A stretch of 64,000 nucleotides of DNA, taken from positions 1 to 64,000 of the forward strand of contig JPHH03000037.1 of assembly GCA_000750105.3 (NCBI GenBank). Direction: 5' to 3'. A program made the translations under genes and the position numbers. The number at the start of each line of letters is the position of its first letter. Position 1 is the stretch's first letter. This document shows positions 40,069-50,939 of this stretch, piece after piece. Origin of the DNA: Tolypocladium sp. Sup5 PDA-1 (lineage: Eukaryota; Ascomycota; Sordariomycetes; Hypocreales; Ophiocordycipitaceae). The notes under the pieces are model-generated. The model did not search any database, had not been told where the DNA came from, and saw only the letters and a program-made list of their open reading frames with translations.

Positions 40069-40529
40069 GAGAATATTTAAAGGCTAGGCGTTGGACTTAT
40101 ACTTTTATCAAGCGTCTTTCATCTTGCCGCTACCGAATGAACCTTTTGCCACAGGCAGTAGTGCAAAAAGACAGTTTGCAGGACTTAGACAGGCCGAAAC
40201 TGGCCCCCGAGCCGAACATTGAGGTGAACGGGGGGCTTGGTCTTGGCCGTGGTGTAGGGTAGTGATCGTCTGACACATCTCGACTCAAACATGTCACCAG
40301 TCGACAGTCAAAGCCAACCGAGCGGCGAATTTGCCCAAGTAATATATTCTGCGGCAGCGGATAACCTGTCCCTGATCCACAGCCGCCGTTTTATGGGAGA
40401 TGGGACATCTCTTTTCCCTAGCCCGTGCGCCACCGTCCCAATGCTCGTTATTATACACAGGTTCGTTAAAAAGTTTTGGTCCAGCGCATGCATGCATGTA
40501 ATGTTTGTGCGTCTCGTGTCGTGTCATGT
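40069..40529. other. no gene seen
   Basis: 461 bp between the 5' end of the F-box remnant and the 3' end of the bHLH gene. No coding motif is recognised. Confidence 0.4.
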
Positions 40530-42089
40530 CTAGCAGAAGCCTCTCGGGTCGAAGAGCGTCATGCTGTGGTTCGGCATCAGGTCGGGCTGTCTGGCCGTGC
40601 TGTTGAAGAGCGTCTCAAAGGCCTGGAGCCGGCGCGCGAGTTGCTGGTGCTCCATCATGATGGCCCTGTTGCGTTGCTCCAGCTGCTGGATGTACTCGGT
40701 CGCCTTTGTCAACACGGTGCCCTGCTGCGGTTAGCTGCTGCTCGTGCTGGCGGGGAAGAGCAAGCCCGCACTCACCTTGCTCACTTTGGATGCCCCCTGG
40801 TGGGATGAGCCGCCGCCCTCCGACTCTGCTTCTTGGCCTGGCGATTGCAACGCGGGCACGGCGTCCCGCAGCTCGGCAATCTTGACCTTGAGGTTGGTTC
40901 GGTACTTTCGCTCGACGTCGTTGTGGGCCATTCTGTCGGCCGACTTTGGTTTGCCAGCCTCCGGAGCGGGAGGCTTCTTTGACGACCCGGCTTTTGACGC
41001 GGCAGACCTCTTCCCTTGCTTGTGCGCTCGATCCTGAGCTTCGTCGGCCCTTGGCGTGCTCTGTCGCTCGGCCTCGGTGCTGGAGGAGCCCTGCGATCGC
41101 TTTTCAAACTCCGCCGGCGGACGGGCTCCCAGGCCGGCCCCGAACCCTATGCCGAATCCGTTGGGGGGGATGAAGCTGCCCGGCATTCGGCCCGAGTTGA
41201 GGGCAATCTCGAGGAGGCGCCGCTGCTCGTCGGGGCTGAGGACCTGGTTCGTGCCGCGGGGGAGCGCATCCCAGATGCCCCGTCGCATCTGCCTCGGGGC
41301 CTCGTCCGTCGTCGGATCCAGTCGCTGGCCAGACGGGGTCCTATCCCAGGTCTGCGGCGCGGCGTAGAGGCTCTTCTCGGGCGGCGGGGGCGGGGGGGCG
41401 AGGGCCTCCATCTCCGACAGCTGCTCGCCGAGGTGCGCCGAATCGAACATGTCCTCGTCGTCGGAGAGCGCCTGGTCGAAGGCGGCGTCGTCGATAAAGT
41501 CCTCTTCCCTGAACGGCGCCATGGCCGTGGAATACAGGCCGCTCCCCAGGCCAGGCATCGTGCTGGTCGCGGTGCCAGCCCTGTCGCCAGTCAGCAGCGG
41601 CAGCATCCGAGGAGGCCACCGGACTCACCTGTTCTGACGGGTCGGGTCGTTGCGCTTGGAGTAGTCAATCTCGAAGCTGCCCATCTTGTCCACGTCGTCG
41701 TCAAAGTTGATCCAGTAGTCTATCGAGTCCAGGGCCGGCGTCTCGGCGTCGACCTTGTAGCGTTTCTTGTCGTGCAGCTCCCTCCGCTGGAAGCTCTCTG
41801 GTTGCCCCCCGGGCAGCGTGCTCTTCTCCCGGAGATAGGGCGAGGGCACGGGCGGCTGCGTAAAGGACATGTCGGCGAAGGCGGCAATGGCCGGGTCGAA
41901 CGAGGGGATGGAGACGTCAGAGGGGGCCGACGTGAACTCAAAGGTGGTGCTCATCCTGGAGCTGGAGCCGGGCGTCGACGAGTCCCAGGCAGAGGCCTGC
42001 TGGGCCGAGTGCGAGGTCGAGCCGGGGGAGACCATGGATGACGACTGGTCCATGGCGCTCGCTGGCTGCTTTCCGGCATCGTCGTCCAT
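40530..42089 (-). CDS. bHLH transcription factor, SREBP-like DNA-binding domain
   Basis: Three exons, 42089-41629, 41580-40776 and 40721-40530 (introns 48 and 54 nt), giving 485 residues. The basic helix-loop-helix lies near the C-terminus: RMAHNDVERKYRTNL begins the basic region, and helix 2 (TVLTKATEYIQQLEQR) is added by splicing ASKVSK to GTVLTKATEY. The Tyr in ERKYR is the SREBP-class substitution for the usual Arg. A leucine-zipper-like extension (QQLARRLQAFETLF) follows. Unlike full SREBPs, no transmembrane segments follow, so it resembles soluble Sre2-type fungal factors. The long N-terminus is Ser/Pro/Asp-rich with an acidic patch (EEDFIDDAAFDQALSDDEDM), a plausible activation domain. 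Nuclear role in lipid, hypoxia or development control is inferred. Confidence 0.88.
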
Positions 42090-44230
42090 GGTCGAGACGA
42101 CAGGCCAGGCCGCCGTCGGTCTGCTCAGGGCGGCGGCGGGGACGTGCTGGCGCTGGTGGTGATCTTGTACGAGGAGGTGAAGCAGCGGTGCCAAGGAACG
42201 TGGGAGCGGCAGGTACCCGAGAGGCGAGGAAGGGGTGCTCCGCTGGGTGTGGCGGCCGTGATCAAGGGCAAGGAGGAGACTCGCGGCCAGGAGAGCGGGC
42301 GAGGAGAGAGGGATCGGTGATTCACGAAAAACGAGAATCACCCAGCTGTGACCAATTGGGTCCCGCCGATATACCGCTTCCTGCGGCGGTTCGTCGAGTG
42401 CAGGGCCAGCCAGCACACGGATGGACGGAGGGATGGACGGAGGCTGGACGGAGGGATGGACGGCGAGGTGACAGGTAAGGTGGTGATTTGTTCGGGCGGG
42501 CAAGGTAGAGGAGCAGGTGGAGGGGCGGGCAGGGCCTGGGTGTAAACGACGAGGGGGGTTGCGTCGAAAGGAGTCCTGATGCTGGAGGCGAGCGGCCCGG
42601 CACGACAGCGCCAGATGTTCGATCTCGGCCACCGGGAGATGCAGACGCAGCTGGCGAAACGGAGAGCCGCGTCGGAGAGAATCGTGAGGGCAGCACGGCA
42701 AGGCAGCGCATGGCCTGGCGGCCGACTAAGGTTTGCCAAGTGAGAGCCCGTGAGATGCACGGCGAGCCAGTCGGGCAGCACCGTTCCGTCACCCGCAAGT
42801 CACGTCAGAGGCGCACAGCGATTCAACGGTGAGAGGCAGCGGTTCCGTGGATGAATCGAATCGAATCGTCCAGCGGGTGCCAGACCGAAATCCCGATGTG
42901 CTGCCTCAGCCCGTCCCCGGCCCAGCCCGCGCGCAAACGCCGGTGCCATGGCGAGCGCATCCTCGCGAGATTCTGCTGCTGCTGCGCGTTGGCGGCTCCG
43001 CTCGGTCGGCGAGTCCCGGATTGGGCAGCCGGCAGCAGCAGCAACGGCAGCGGCAACGCCCAGGTCAACAGCGACTGACGTTTGCAGTGCCCGTGGCAAG
43101 CCTCGTGGTCCTGGAATCCGGCGTCCCTGGTCGTCGGCCGCCATAATGGCGTGACACGGCTGATTTCGCGAGCCATTGTGCGGCACCGTCGGTCAGGGCC
43201 GGCAAATTTGCAGCCCAGTTCCATGCACGCCGCGGCCAAAGTGGTCTGATGGGCGAGGCTGTGGCGGAGGCGACGCCGAAGCGGGATAGCCGCGCCGCTG
43301 ATTGGCCGCGGTGCCATGTGTCAAAAGGCCTTGGCGTTTCTCGATGGGTGTCTCCTGTTTCTCACTCAGCCTCGTACGAAGGACTCGTCGACTCTCCGTC
43401 TCCTCCTGTCTCACTGACCCATCCGTCAGTCCAGGCTACGAGTACTTGGTACGTCAGACGCTGACGGACCGCTTGGCGGCTCCGCGAATGGCAGATCGGA
43501 CATTATATGCTGGTGCTATCAGTCAAGCTTGCATCTCGCTCGCTCCGAAGATGTAGTCCGTATCCATCAATCATCAGCACCGCTCAGCCCCGTGCGTGTG
43601 CTCCGGCACTGGCGGCGGACCTCGCCGAACCTGCAGGTCGTCTCGAGTAATATATAATACTCGTCGTCGCCTCTTGTACCACCCGAGAGTGCGGAACGAC
43701 AGCGGCCCAGCCTGCGCGCCTCAGCCGAGGCGGCCATTGACGGGCTCCGTAGCCGCCGGCTCCGACGACTGGCAATCGCCAAGGGCGACCAAGATTCGCA
43801 CAAGCACGTCCCGGGCGGCGTCCCGAGCGCGGCATGTGGGCGGGCGGAAACGGCGCGGAAACGGCTTCGATGCCCGAGCTGCATGATTTATTATTTGCGT
43901 GCACCCTACGGAGTACGTTCGCATCCGAAGCTGCCGCCCGTTCGTGCGAGTTCTCACGGCGGCAGGCGTCTACAGCACCAGAGATGCGTCCTCATGGTTG
44001 ATGGGAGAAACCAGCAAATGCCATTCCTAAACTGTGTCTGTAGAAATGAGCTCACAGATCGAAACCGCCGTGTCGGATCCCCGTGACCAAATCACGACTA
44101 GACGTGTTTTCTGCATCCGTGGCAAACGCACAGTGGTCATAATGCTCGCCCCCTGCAAATATCGTCTTCATCCGCCTCCATCGCGCATTCAGGTCTGTGC
44201 CAGATCAACGTCTCTCCCCCACAATCACCT
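42090..44230. other. long upstream region of the bHLH gene
   Basis: 2.1 kb without a supported gene. Tandem GGATGGACGG-like units lie at about 42419-42465 (purine-rich). Fragments of the dispersed CTCCGTACGG palindrome occur at 43553-43562 and 43907-43919. A long leader for the bHLH gene, as is usual for such regulators, is plausible. Confidence 0.4.
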
Positions 44231-44416
44231 TTATCTGGACACGAGTGGCTTCGGAAGAGTCCGGCGGCGCTGGCAGTCGCTGCACTCCTCCTTCTCGTCG
44301 ATGATATCGTGCTTCTCCGTTGTCCCCTTGCAGGTCTTGAATATCTGCTCGCACCATTTGATACGGTAGAAGCCGACGTGCCCGCAGGCCCATCTCTTGT
44401 CCACCTGCGTGCACAT
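44231..44416 (-). CDS. small cysteine-rich conserved-type protein
   Basis: A 61-residue ORF from an ATG at 44416. Cysteines are at residues 2, 11, 22, 29, 47 and 50; one is in CGHVG and a pair is in ECSDC. It has no signal peptide and is rich in Lys/Glu. Short fungal proteins beginning MCT with a CGH and a final C-x2-C are common in filamentous ascomycetes and are probably zinc-binding; the function is unknown. An open frame extends upstream without a compelling start. It could be one exon of a longer gene, but no partner exon was found. Confidence 0.5.
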   Translation of the reverse strand: MCTQVDKRWACGHVGFYRIKWCEQIFKTCKGTTEKHDIIDEKEECSDCQRRRTLPKPLVSR

Positions 44417-45398
44417 GCTGCTGCGAGCGAGGCGAGGCCACCAGGCACGCCCAACGTGCTCGAGGCCCCTTGATGTATAGTCGTGCCACTGAGACGGTAG
44501 TCCCGTCTCCTTGCTCGTCGCGACAAGCTCTGTGAGACAAGCGTGTCGCGCAATCTGTCGGTGCAAGCTCCGTGTCGAATACAACACCCCGTGAGCACCG
44601 GTCACCCGTGTATCGGACCGCTCTCTCGTGTCGTGAGCTCGTTATTGATGTGCGAAATGTTCATGCCCGAGCCAAGCATGTCCGAATGGCCGCTGTCTGA
44701 TAACAGCGTCGGCTCATTGACCACTTGAGGATGGCGAGCCCCTCACAGCATGGCGATGGCGACGGCTCCCCGTGTCTGGCGCAAGGCTTGGTCAAGGTGA
44801 TGTCGAGGGCGAGGAGTAGCGACGTGCACGGCGTACCGTTGATATGGCTCCGCAGGTCTTTGTCGCCGCCACTTCATCACGGTCATTTTTGGCATTTGCC
44901 CGTGGGTGGGTGGGTGGCTGGACGAATCGGCGATCCCACAGCCGCCGCCAAGCCATGTCTGCTGTGCGTCAACACACGGTTCTATTCCCTTTCGATAAGG
45001 CCATAGACCAACGTCTGACACTCCCTCGGGCAATCTGCTCTCCTCCGTCTGCAGTCTGCGGACCGCCAAGGCCAGCTGCCGTGGCAACAAATCCTTGCCC
45101 GGTCCGTATGTATGTGCAATCACCGCCATTTCTGGTTGAGCCGGCATTGAAAGACGTCTCGCTTGCAGCCCTGTGCATGTCGACCTTTCCAGAACGAGTG
45201 CCCAGCTTTGTCCGACCCCAAGTCAACCCCGGATATGCGGCACTACCCCTCGATCTGCCACGTGAACGGGGTGACGGGTCGCGGGCCAGACCAAGCCCAC
45301 GTTGTCGCTGGCGTCGTTTACAAGGCAAACCCAATTCAGTAACCGCCAGTGGAGAGGCCCATCTCCAGTGCGTGTGAGCGACGGCTCTCTCGTCGAGC
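44417..45398. other. intergenic, no supported gene
   Basis: Almost 1 kb upstream of the P450 gene. Overlapping frames on both strands have no recognisable motif. The P450 promoter presumably lies in the last few hundred bases. Confidence 0.4.
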
Positions 45399-47023
45399 AT
45401 GGCGGTGTTGGGCTTCGACACCTGGTCCCCGGGGCTCACGGCCGCCGTGTTGGGACTCGTGACTCTGGCCGGGGCCCTGCGATATGTGTCTGGGCGAAAG
45501 CTGCATCCAGACGAGCCCACCGTCTTGCCGCCAAGGATCCCGTTCGTGGGCCATCTGCTCGGCTTGGCCCTCCACGGCGCCCGGTACATCAAACGCCTGG
45601 GGTTGGTAGCGCAACGTCTCCTAGCTTGCATCAGTGGTCGCTGACATCCCAAAGCTTATCCAACCCAAAGGAGCCCGTATTTACCCTCCCCGTGCCGGGC
45701 TCACGGATCTACGTTGTCACCGACCCATCCCTGGCGGCTGCCGTCCAGCGCAACGCAAAGACGCTGTCCTTTGCTCCGCTCGTGCCCGACATCACCAGGC
45801 GGGTGCTGGGGCTCGACGAAGAGACCGTCGAAATCGTGCGCCAGAACCTGGACCCGGAGCCTGGAGATGCGCGCGGCTTCCTCGCGGATATTCATGAAAT
45901 GGTGTACGGGCTGCTCGGCCCCGGTCCGTATCTAAACTCGCTGAGCTGCCAAGCAACCCAGGAGCTATGCCTCCAGCTCGGCGGCGCCGCAACGTCACTC
46001 CGGGGGGATGACCTACCGGCCGCTGTTGATCTTCTGGCGTGGACTCGCCACTTGGTGATTGTCGGCTCTGCAAACTACCTCTTTGGCCCCCATAACCCCA
46101 TCGCGGAGCGGCCAGAGCTGGAAGATTCATTTTGGGCGTTCGACCACGGGATCGGCGGCCTCCTCGTCGGTGTGCTGCCGTCTGTGGTTGCACCGAAAGC
46201 CTACCGCGGACGAGAGACCCTGGTTGCTGCTTTCCTCGGGTATCTAGACGCCGGCCATGCGCAGTCTGCGACACGAATCCTGAAAGATCGGGTTCGAATT
46301 GAAGAAGAGTACGGTTTCGGCTCTGAGATGATGGCTCGCTCGTGCCTGTCGTTCTTCTTTGCCACCGTCGTCAACACGACGACGACGACGTTTTGGGTCG
46401 TGCTGCGCCTCTTTGCAGATGGAGCGCTGCTCAACACCGTCCGCCAGGAGATTCGAGACGCCATGGAGACGAACGAGAAGCAGATGTGCCCTGGTTGCCT
46501 GAGCATCGGGATTCTAAAGGACAAGTGCGCAACCTTGCTAGCCGTGTTCAGGGAAAGCCTCCGAATCGGCTCAGAAAACCTTTCTGTTCGACTCGTCAAG
46601 GAAGACACGTTGCTGGCCGACAGGTACTTGCTCAAGAAAGGGTCAGTCGTACAGATCGCGGCCGGCGTGATTCACGCCGACGAGTCCATCTGGGGCGACG
46701 ACGCGGACGAGTTCAACCCCCAGAGGTTCCTCACCCAAAGGGCCGGCTCCGTCCATCCCGCGGCGTTTCGTGGGTTTGGCGGGGGCAAGACGATGTGCCC
46801 CGGACGGCACTTTGCCACAACCGAGATTCTGTTGTTTGCTGCTTTGATTGTCCACGCGTTTGACATGTCCTCCCCAGACGGGGGCCCGATCCGCGTGCCG
46901 CCCAAAAACGACCGCGTCATGCCGGTCCACGTGCTGGAGCCAAGGTCTCGGGATTCTCCAAAGGTGGTCATCAAGCCTAGGGAGGAGGCCAAGGTGCTGA
47001 GGGGGCTGAAGGTGGTGGTGTAG
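45399..47023 (+). CDS. cytochrome P450, CYP7/CYP8-like
   Basis: Two exons, 45399-45601 and 45655-47023 (53-nt intron, GTTGGT donor, CTGACATC branch, AAAG acceptor), giving 523 residues. An N-terminal hydrophobic anchor (residues about 12-30) is followed by a Pro-rich hinge (PTVLPPRIPFVGH), as in ER-bound P450s. The ExxR motif is Glu368-Arg371 (FRESLR). The heme-thiolate Cys449 lies in FRGFGGGKTMCPGRHFA. The I-helix reads ATVVNTTTTTFW, with Asn308 where most P450s have the acid/alcohol pair. This resembles the ANTIPATFW-type helix of CYP7 and CYP8 enzymes. The substrate is unknown. It lies about 24 kb from the PKS cluster and is not obviously part of it. Confidence 0.9.
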
Positions 47024-47468
47024 TGCGGCGAGGATGCGCAGGGATCCAAGGCACCGCTGTGAGAGTTGTTGTCAGTCCGCACGTGACGACTCACTGTCAA
47101 CTGAGGTGATTCAATGCCCTCGTTGTGAGACCAAAACGGAAAGAGCATCTTGAGGCAGGTACGCCCCTGGGTGACTGCACCGGCCAGGCATCCACACCTA
47201 TTTCGTCTCCCCATTCTCCGACCCAAGAGTCTGCGCCCCTTCGGTTCACATGCGAACAATAGACTAGGGGAGGCCCTACGCTCCGAGTTTCAGTGATTCG
47301 ATCCAGGCCAGCCATGCCAACCGACCATCGGCCCGCCCGCCTTAATCTCAACTCCAAGTTCGCTTTCGACTCAGCCCATCTCTGTTCGATTTCAAGCGCG
47401 GCAGAGCAGGCTCTGGTTCCAACGTCGGACGAGCCTGACGACATTGCCGTTTCTGCGCGCTCCTCGCC
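47024..47468. other. intergenic, no gene seen
   Basis: 445 bp between the P450 3' end and the karyogamy gene start. The 3' part should contain the promoter of the next gene. No motif was identified. Confidence 0.4.
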
Positions 47469-49319
47469 ATGACAGGGCCAGCAGGGCCGCCATGCTGGCT
47501 TTGGGCCGTATGCGCACTGTGCCTCTTTGCAAAGGGCGTCGAAGCATTCTCATGGGGAGGCGATCGCGGAGCTCGAGGTAAGCCGTGCAGACCCCCTGAG
47601 CGATCCGAGAGCTGATGGAGCCAGACGCCATGCCCTCCAAGCAGCCTCGAATCAGCCACCAGGAGCCTCCATCGCCTCTGCGATTCCACGGCAGATCCTC
47701 GAACATGTACGTGGTTGCGCTGAGCGAGCTTCAGGAGCTCGAGTCCGAGCCGCTGTGCCACCGCATCGCCGCGCGACTGCTCGTCAACAACTGCCAGCTT
47801 CTGGACGGACAGGACGAGGCGACAATCTTGACCGACAGCGGACGGGCTACCAGGGATTTCGTGGACTCCTTTGCGGCGAGTCTGGCCATTTGCGACCTGG
47901 AGCGAGGGAGCTTCGTCATCCCGTCGTCTTGCTCCAGGTTCCGCGAGGCCGTGCTCGCCGGAATGCCTGTGCCGTCCGAACCACGGCTTCACGTGTCGCC
48001 ATCGGAGATTGACAACTGTCTCGAGGGCTTGGCCCGGTCAGATTCAGCCTGGAACACCTGGGTGAGCTATAGACACAAGGCCTTGCGGTTCTGTGAAGCA
48101 GCTCGCGCCGACAATGAAAAAGGTCGGCTCCTTCTCCGATGCTCAAACGTACTGCTGGCTGATCAGAACCAGACCAAAACATTCACCTGTACGAGAGAAT
48201 CACCAAGATCCTGGCCAAACTCACGATACAGGTCGAAGCGGAGCTCGAAGCGCGATCCGAAGCCTTCGGCAAGATGTTTCGAGACACCAACGCCGACTTG
48301 GAGAGCATCACTCCACGAATAGATGAGTTGAAGACTGAGCTGTTTCAGGTCGAGAGATTCATCTCCGAGGTTGTCTCTAGGCGAGCAGAGGTATTCACTC
48401 ACGGGCAGACGTGATGATTTGAAGCTGACAGCAACAGGAATCCGCAGCAACCGTCAGAGACGGCCTCGCCGACGCAAGGAGCCTGCAGCAGGTGCTCGCA
48501 GGTCTCCTGGCGACTGTGCTGGACAACGATGACGAGATTGCCCGCTCACATGAATCTGCATTGCAGGCCGTCTCCAAGCAAGCCGGCGATGAGATCGGTG
48601 CAGTCATGGCGACTCTGGGGGCCGCAGTCATCAGCTCGGCATCGCTGCACCGAGAGCTGGTTTGTCTCCATCGTCCCTCCACACCGACTGTGCTAACATT
48701 AAAAGGTTGAGTCGCATTCTCGCGCGGCTGACATTGCCCACAGACAAGAGCGAATCGAGGCAGTATGTTTCACTTCCCGCTACGAGACAAGATGCTAATC
48801 AGACCAGGGCATGGACAGACTCGCAGACCTCGCCGACGCTTTAACGCTGAAGCACAAAGGCCATCAAGAGCGCCTCGATCACGCACAGCAAACAGCCGAG
48901 CAAGTCCTCGATACCCTCGACTCCGTTTCAGCGTCCGCCGGAACATTTAAAAACTCGCTCCTCTCGGGACTCGGCTTTTCCAGACTGTGGCCATACATAT
49001 TCTGCCCAGCAACGTCCCTCATGATAGGGTCGTACGGTCTTCCCCCTTCTGCCGCGAGGAATATTCTACTTTTCGGCTTAGGTTGGTGCTCAGACCCTTC
49101 TGCTTGCAGCGTACTGACATCCGTGCAGGTGAAGCTGCTGCATTCATCGTCTCGGTGGTGAACCAGTACGGCATGGAAGACTTTAGGAAGTCTATGGCTC
49201 CCGCGGACGGGGGAATCTCCGTTAACTCGACGACGGATGTAGGCGAATCATTTCACGTGGTCGACGGGTTTATGATCAACGACATTCTGCGGCGACGAGA
49301 ATCCAACGACGTATATTAG
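47469..49319 (+). CDS. kar5: nuclear fusion protein Kar5/Tht1
   Basis: Seven exons: 47469-47577, 47625-48122, 48173-48390, 48438-48659, 48706-48762, 48808-49081 and 49129-49319, with all introns 45-50 nt, giving 522 residues. Exon 1 supplies a signal peptide (hydrophobic CWLWAVCALCLFAKGVEA). A cysteine-containing lumenal segment near residues 65-95 (LESEPLCHRIAARLLVNNCQ) is the Tht1/Kar5 hallmark. A long coiled coil spans about residues 200-400. Hydrophobic segments (SRLWPYIFCPATSLMIG and onward) near the C-terminus are membrane spans. Kar5 sits in the ER/nuclear envelope and is needed for nuclear membrane fusion in karyogamy. The family call rests on the Cys pattern and architecture. Confidence 0.8.
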
Positions 49320-49739
49320 CCATGCGACAATATTTAACAACGGGTTAACATTGGGGTTAAATGGGCAAGGACAGGGATCTGGGTTCGGTGTTTCTTTATC
49401 CAATCGGGAATGGGCGCTGGCAATATGGCATGGGCAGCACAATAGTCAGCTTGGGAACTGGGACACGGAGAGCCAACAGCGAATCTATAAGACTTGCCAA
49501 TACGGGAGAATCTTTAAGGCGCATCAATACGAATAAGAGGGATTGATCATCCGCCGCATCCACGTGCGGTCCACAATGTTGAGATGGAGGCACTAATAAC
49601 GTAAACGGCGAGTACCGACACGATGACACAGCACACCAAGGAGCACCATAACCACCAAACGACTACTCCGTACGGCTCTCACCTCTAATCATCCCATTGC
49701 GTATCACGACAACCGATTTCGTATCGACAATCTGACGAT
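49320..49739. other. intergenic, no gene seen
   Basis: 420 bp. A TACTCCGTACGG fragment of the dispersed palindrome is at 49664-49675, about 65 bp upstream of the nitrilase start. Confidence 0.4.
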
Positions 49740-50787
49740 ATGGCCCCGCACTTGAAGATTGCCGTGATTCAACTCTATGCAGAGGTTCGTTGAGACGCTA
49801 CCCCTCCAACACACCATCCGAACTCGGAGCGCGCTTAGGAAGTCATGGGCTCATGACGAGCGTCACGAGCCTACGGCCAAGGTGCCTGACGGATATGGTT
49901 CATGAGCTCACGCACTGCAGGCCGTCAAGCCCGCAGACAACTTTGCCCGCGCATCGGCCTACATCCGCCGCGCCGCCGCGCAGGGCGCGCAGCTCGCCGT
50001 GCTGCCCGAGTACCACCTCTCCGGCTGGGCGCCCGAGTCGCCCGCCTTTGCCGCCGCGGCGCTCGACGCGGCGCACTACCTGGAGCAGTACCGAGCCCTC
50101 GCGCGCGAGCTCCGGGTGGCCATTGTGCCCGGGACGATTGTCGAGCCGCACGGTGACGGCGGCGACGACGACGGGCTGGCCAACGCGGCGTACTTCATCG
50201 GCCCGGACGGCGAGGTGTGCGCGCGGTACCAGAAGAAGAACCTGTGGCACCCCGAGCGGCCGCACCTCGTCGCCGACATCGAGACGCCGCACGCCGCCTT
50301 CGACACGCCGTGGGGCCCCATGGGCATGCTCGTGTGCTGGGACCTGGCCTTCCCCGAGGCCTTCCGCGAGCTCGTCGCCGCGGGCGCGCGCGTCGTCATC
50401 GTGCCGTCCTTTTGGCTCGCCTCGGACGGCGGCGACGGCGTGGCCGTGAACCCGGACAGCGAGCGCGTGTTCCTGGAGAACGTGTGCGTCGCGCGCGCGT
50501 TCGAGAACACCTGCGCCGTGGTGTTTGCCAACGCGGGCGCCCCGGCGGGGAGGGCGGACGCGCGGGACGACGAGGGCAACGAGTACGTGGGCGTGAGCCA
50601 GGTGGCGATGCCGCTGCAGGGGGCGCTGGGGAAGATGGGCCCGGGGGAGGAGATGAGCGTCGTGGACGTCGACCTGGGCGTGCTGGACGTGGCGGAGGAG
50701 GTGTACAAGGTGAGGGAGGATCTGGCCATGGAGGGCTGGCATTATGTGAAGACGCAGTCCGTGGGACGCAAGGGAAAGGGGGCATAG
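49740..50787 (+). CDS. carbon-nitrogen hydrolase (nitrilase superfamily)
   Basis: Two exons, 49740-49784 and 49921-50787 (136-nt intron, GTTCGT donor, GCAG acceptor), giving 303 residues. Exon 1 supplies the family start LKIAVIQLYAE. The catalytic triad is visible: Glu45 in VLPEYHLSGW, Lys119/120 in YQKKNLW, and Cys154 in LVCWDLAFPEAFR. Superfamily members hydrolyse nitriles, amides or N-acyl/carbamyl groups; the DLAFPE context after the cysteine suggests an amidase- or carbamoylase-like branch, but the substrate is not resolved. The protein is cytosolic by absence of targeting signals. The intron is the longest in this window and its 5' site is weak, so the first exon is less certain than the second. 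Confidence 0.85.
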
Positions 50788-50939
50788 TGGCTGTTGGATT
50801 GAAACGGGTCTATAATCGTGGTGGTACCAGATGTGGAAATGATGGAGCATGCATGAATACATCTGATGCCCATTACCTCCACGCATCGCCGCTCGCCAAG
50901 TATGCAGACACAATGATGAACATCCACGCATACACGGAA

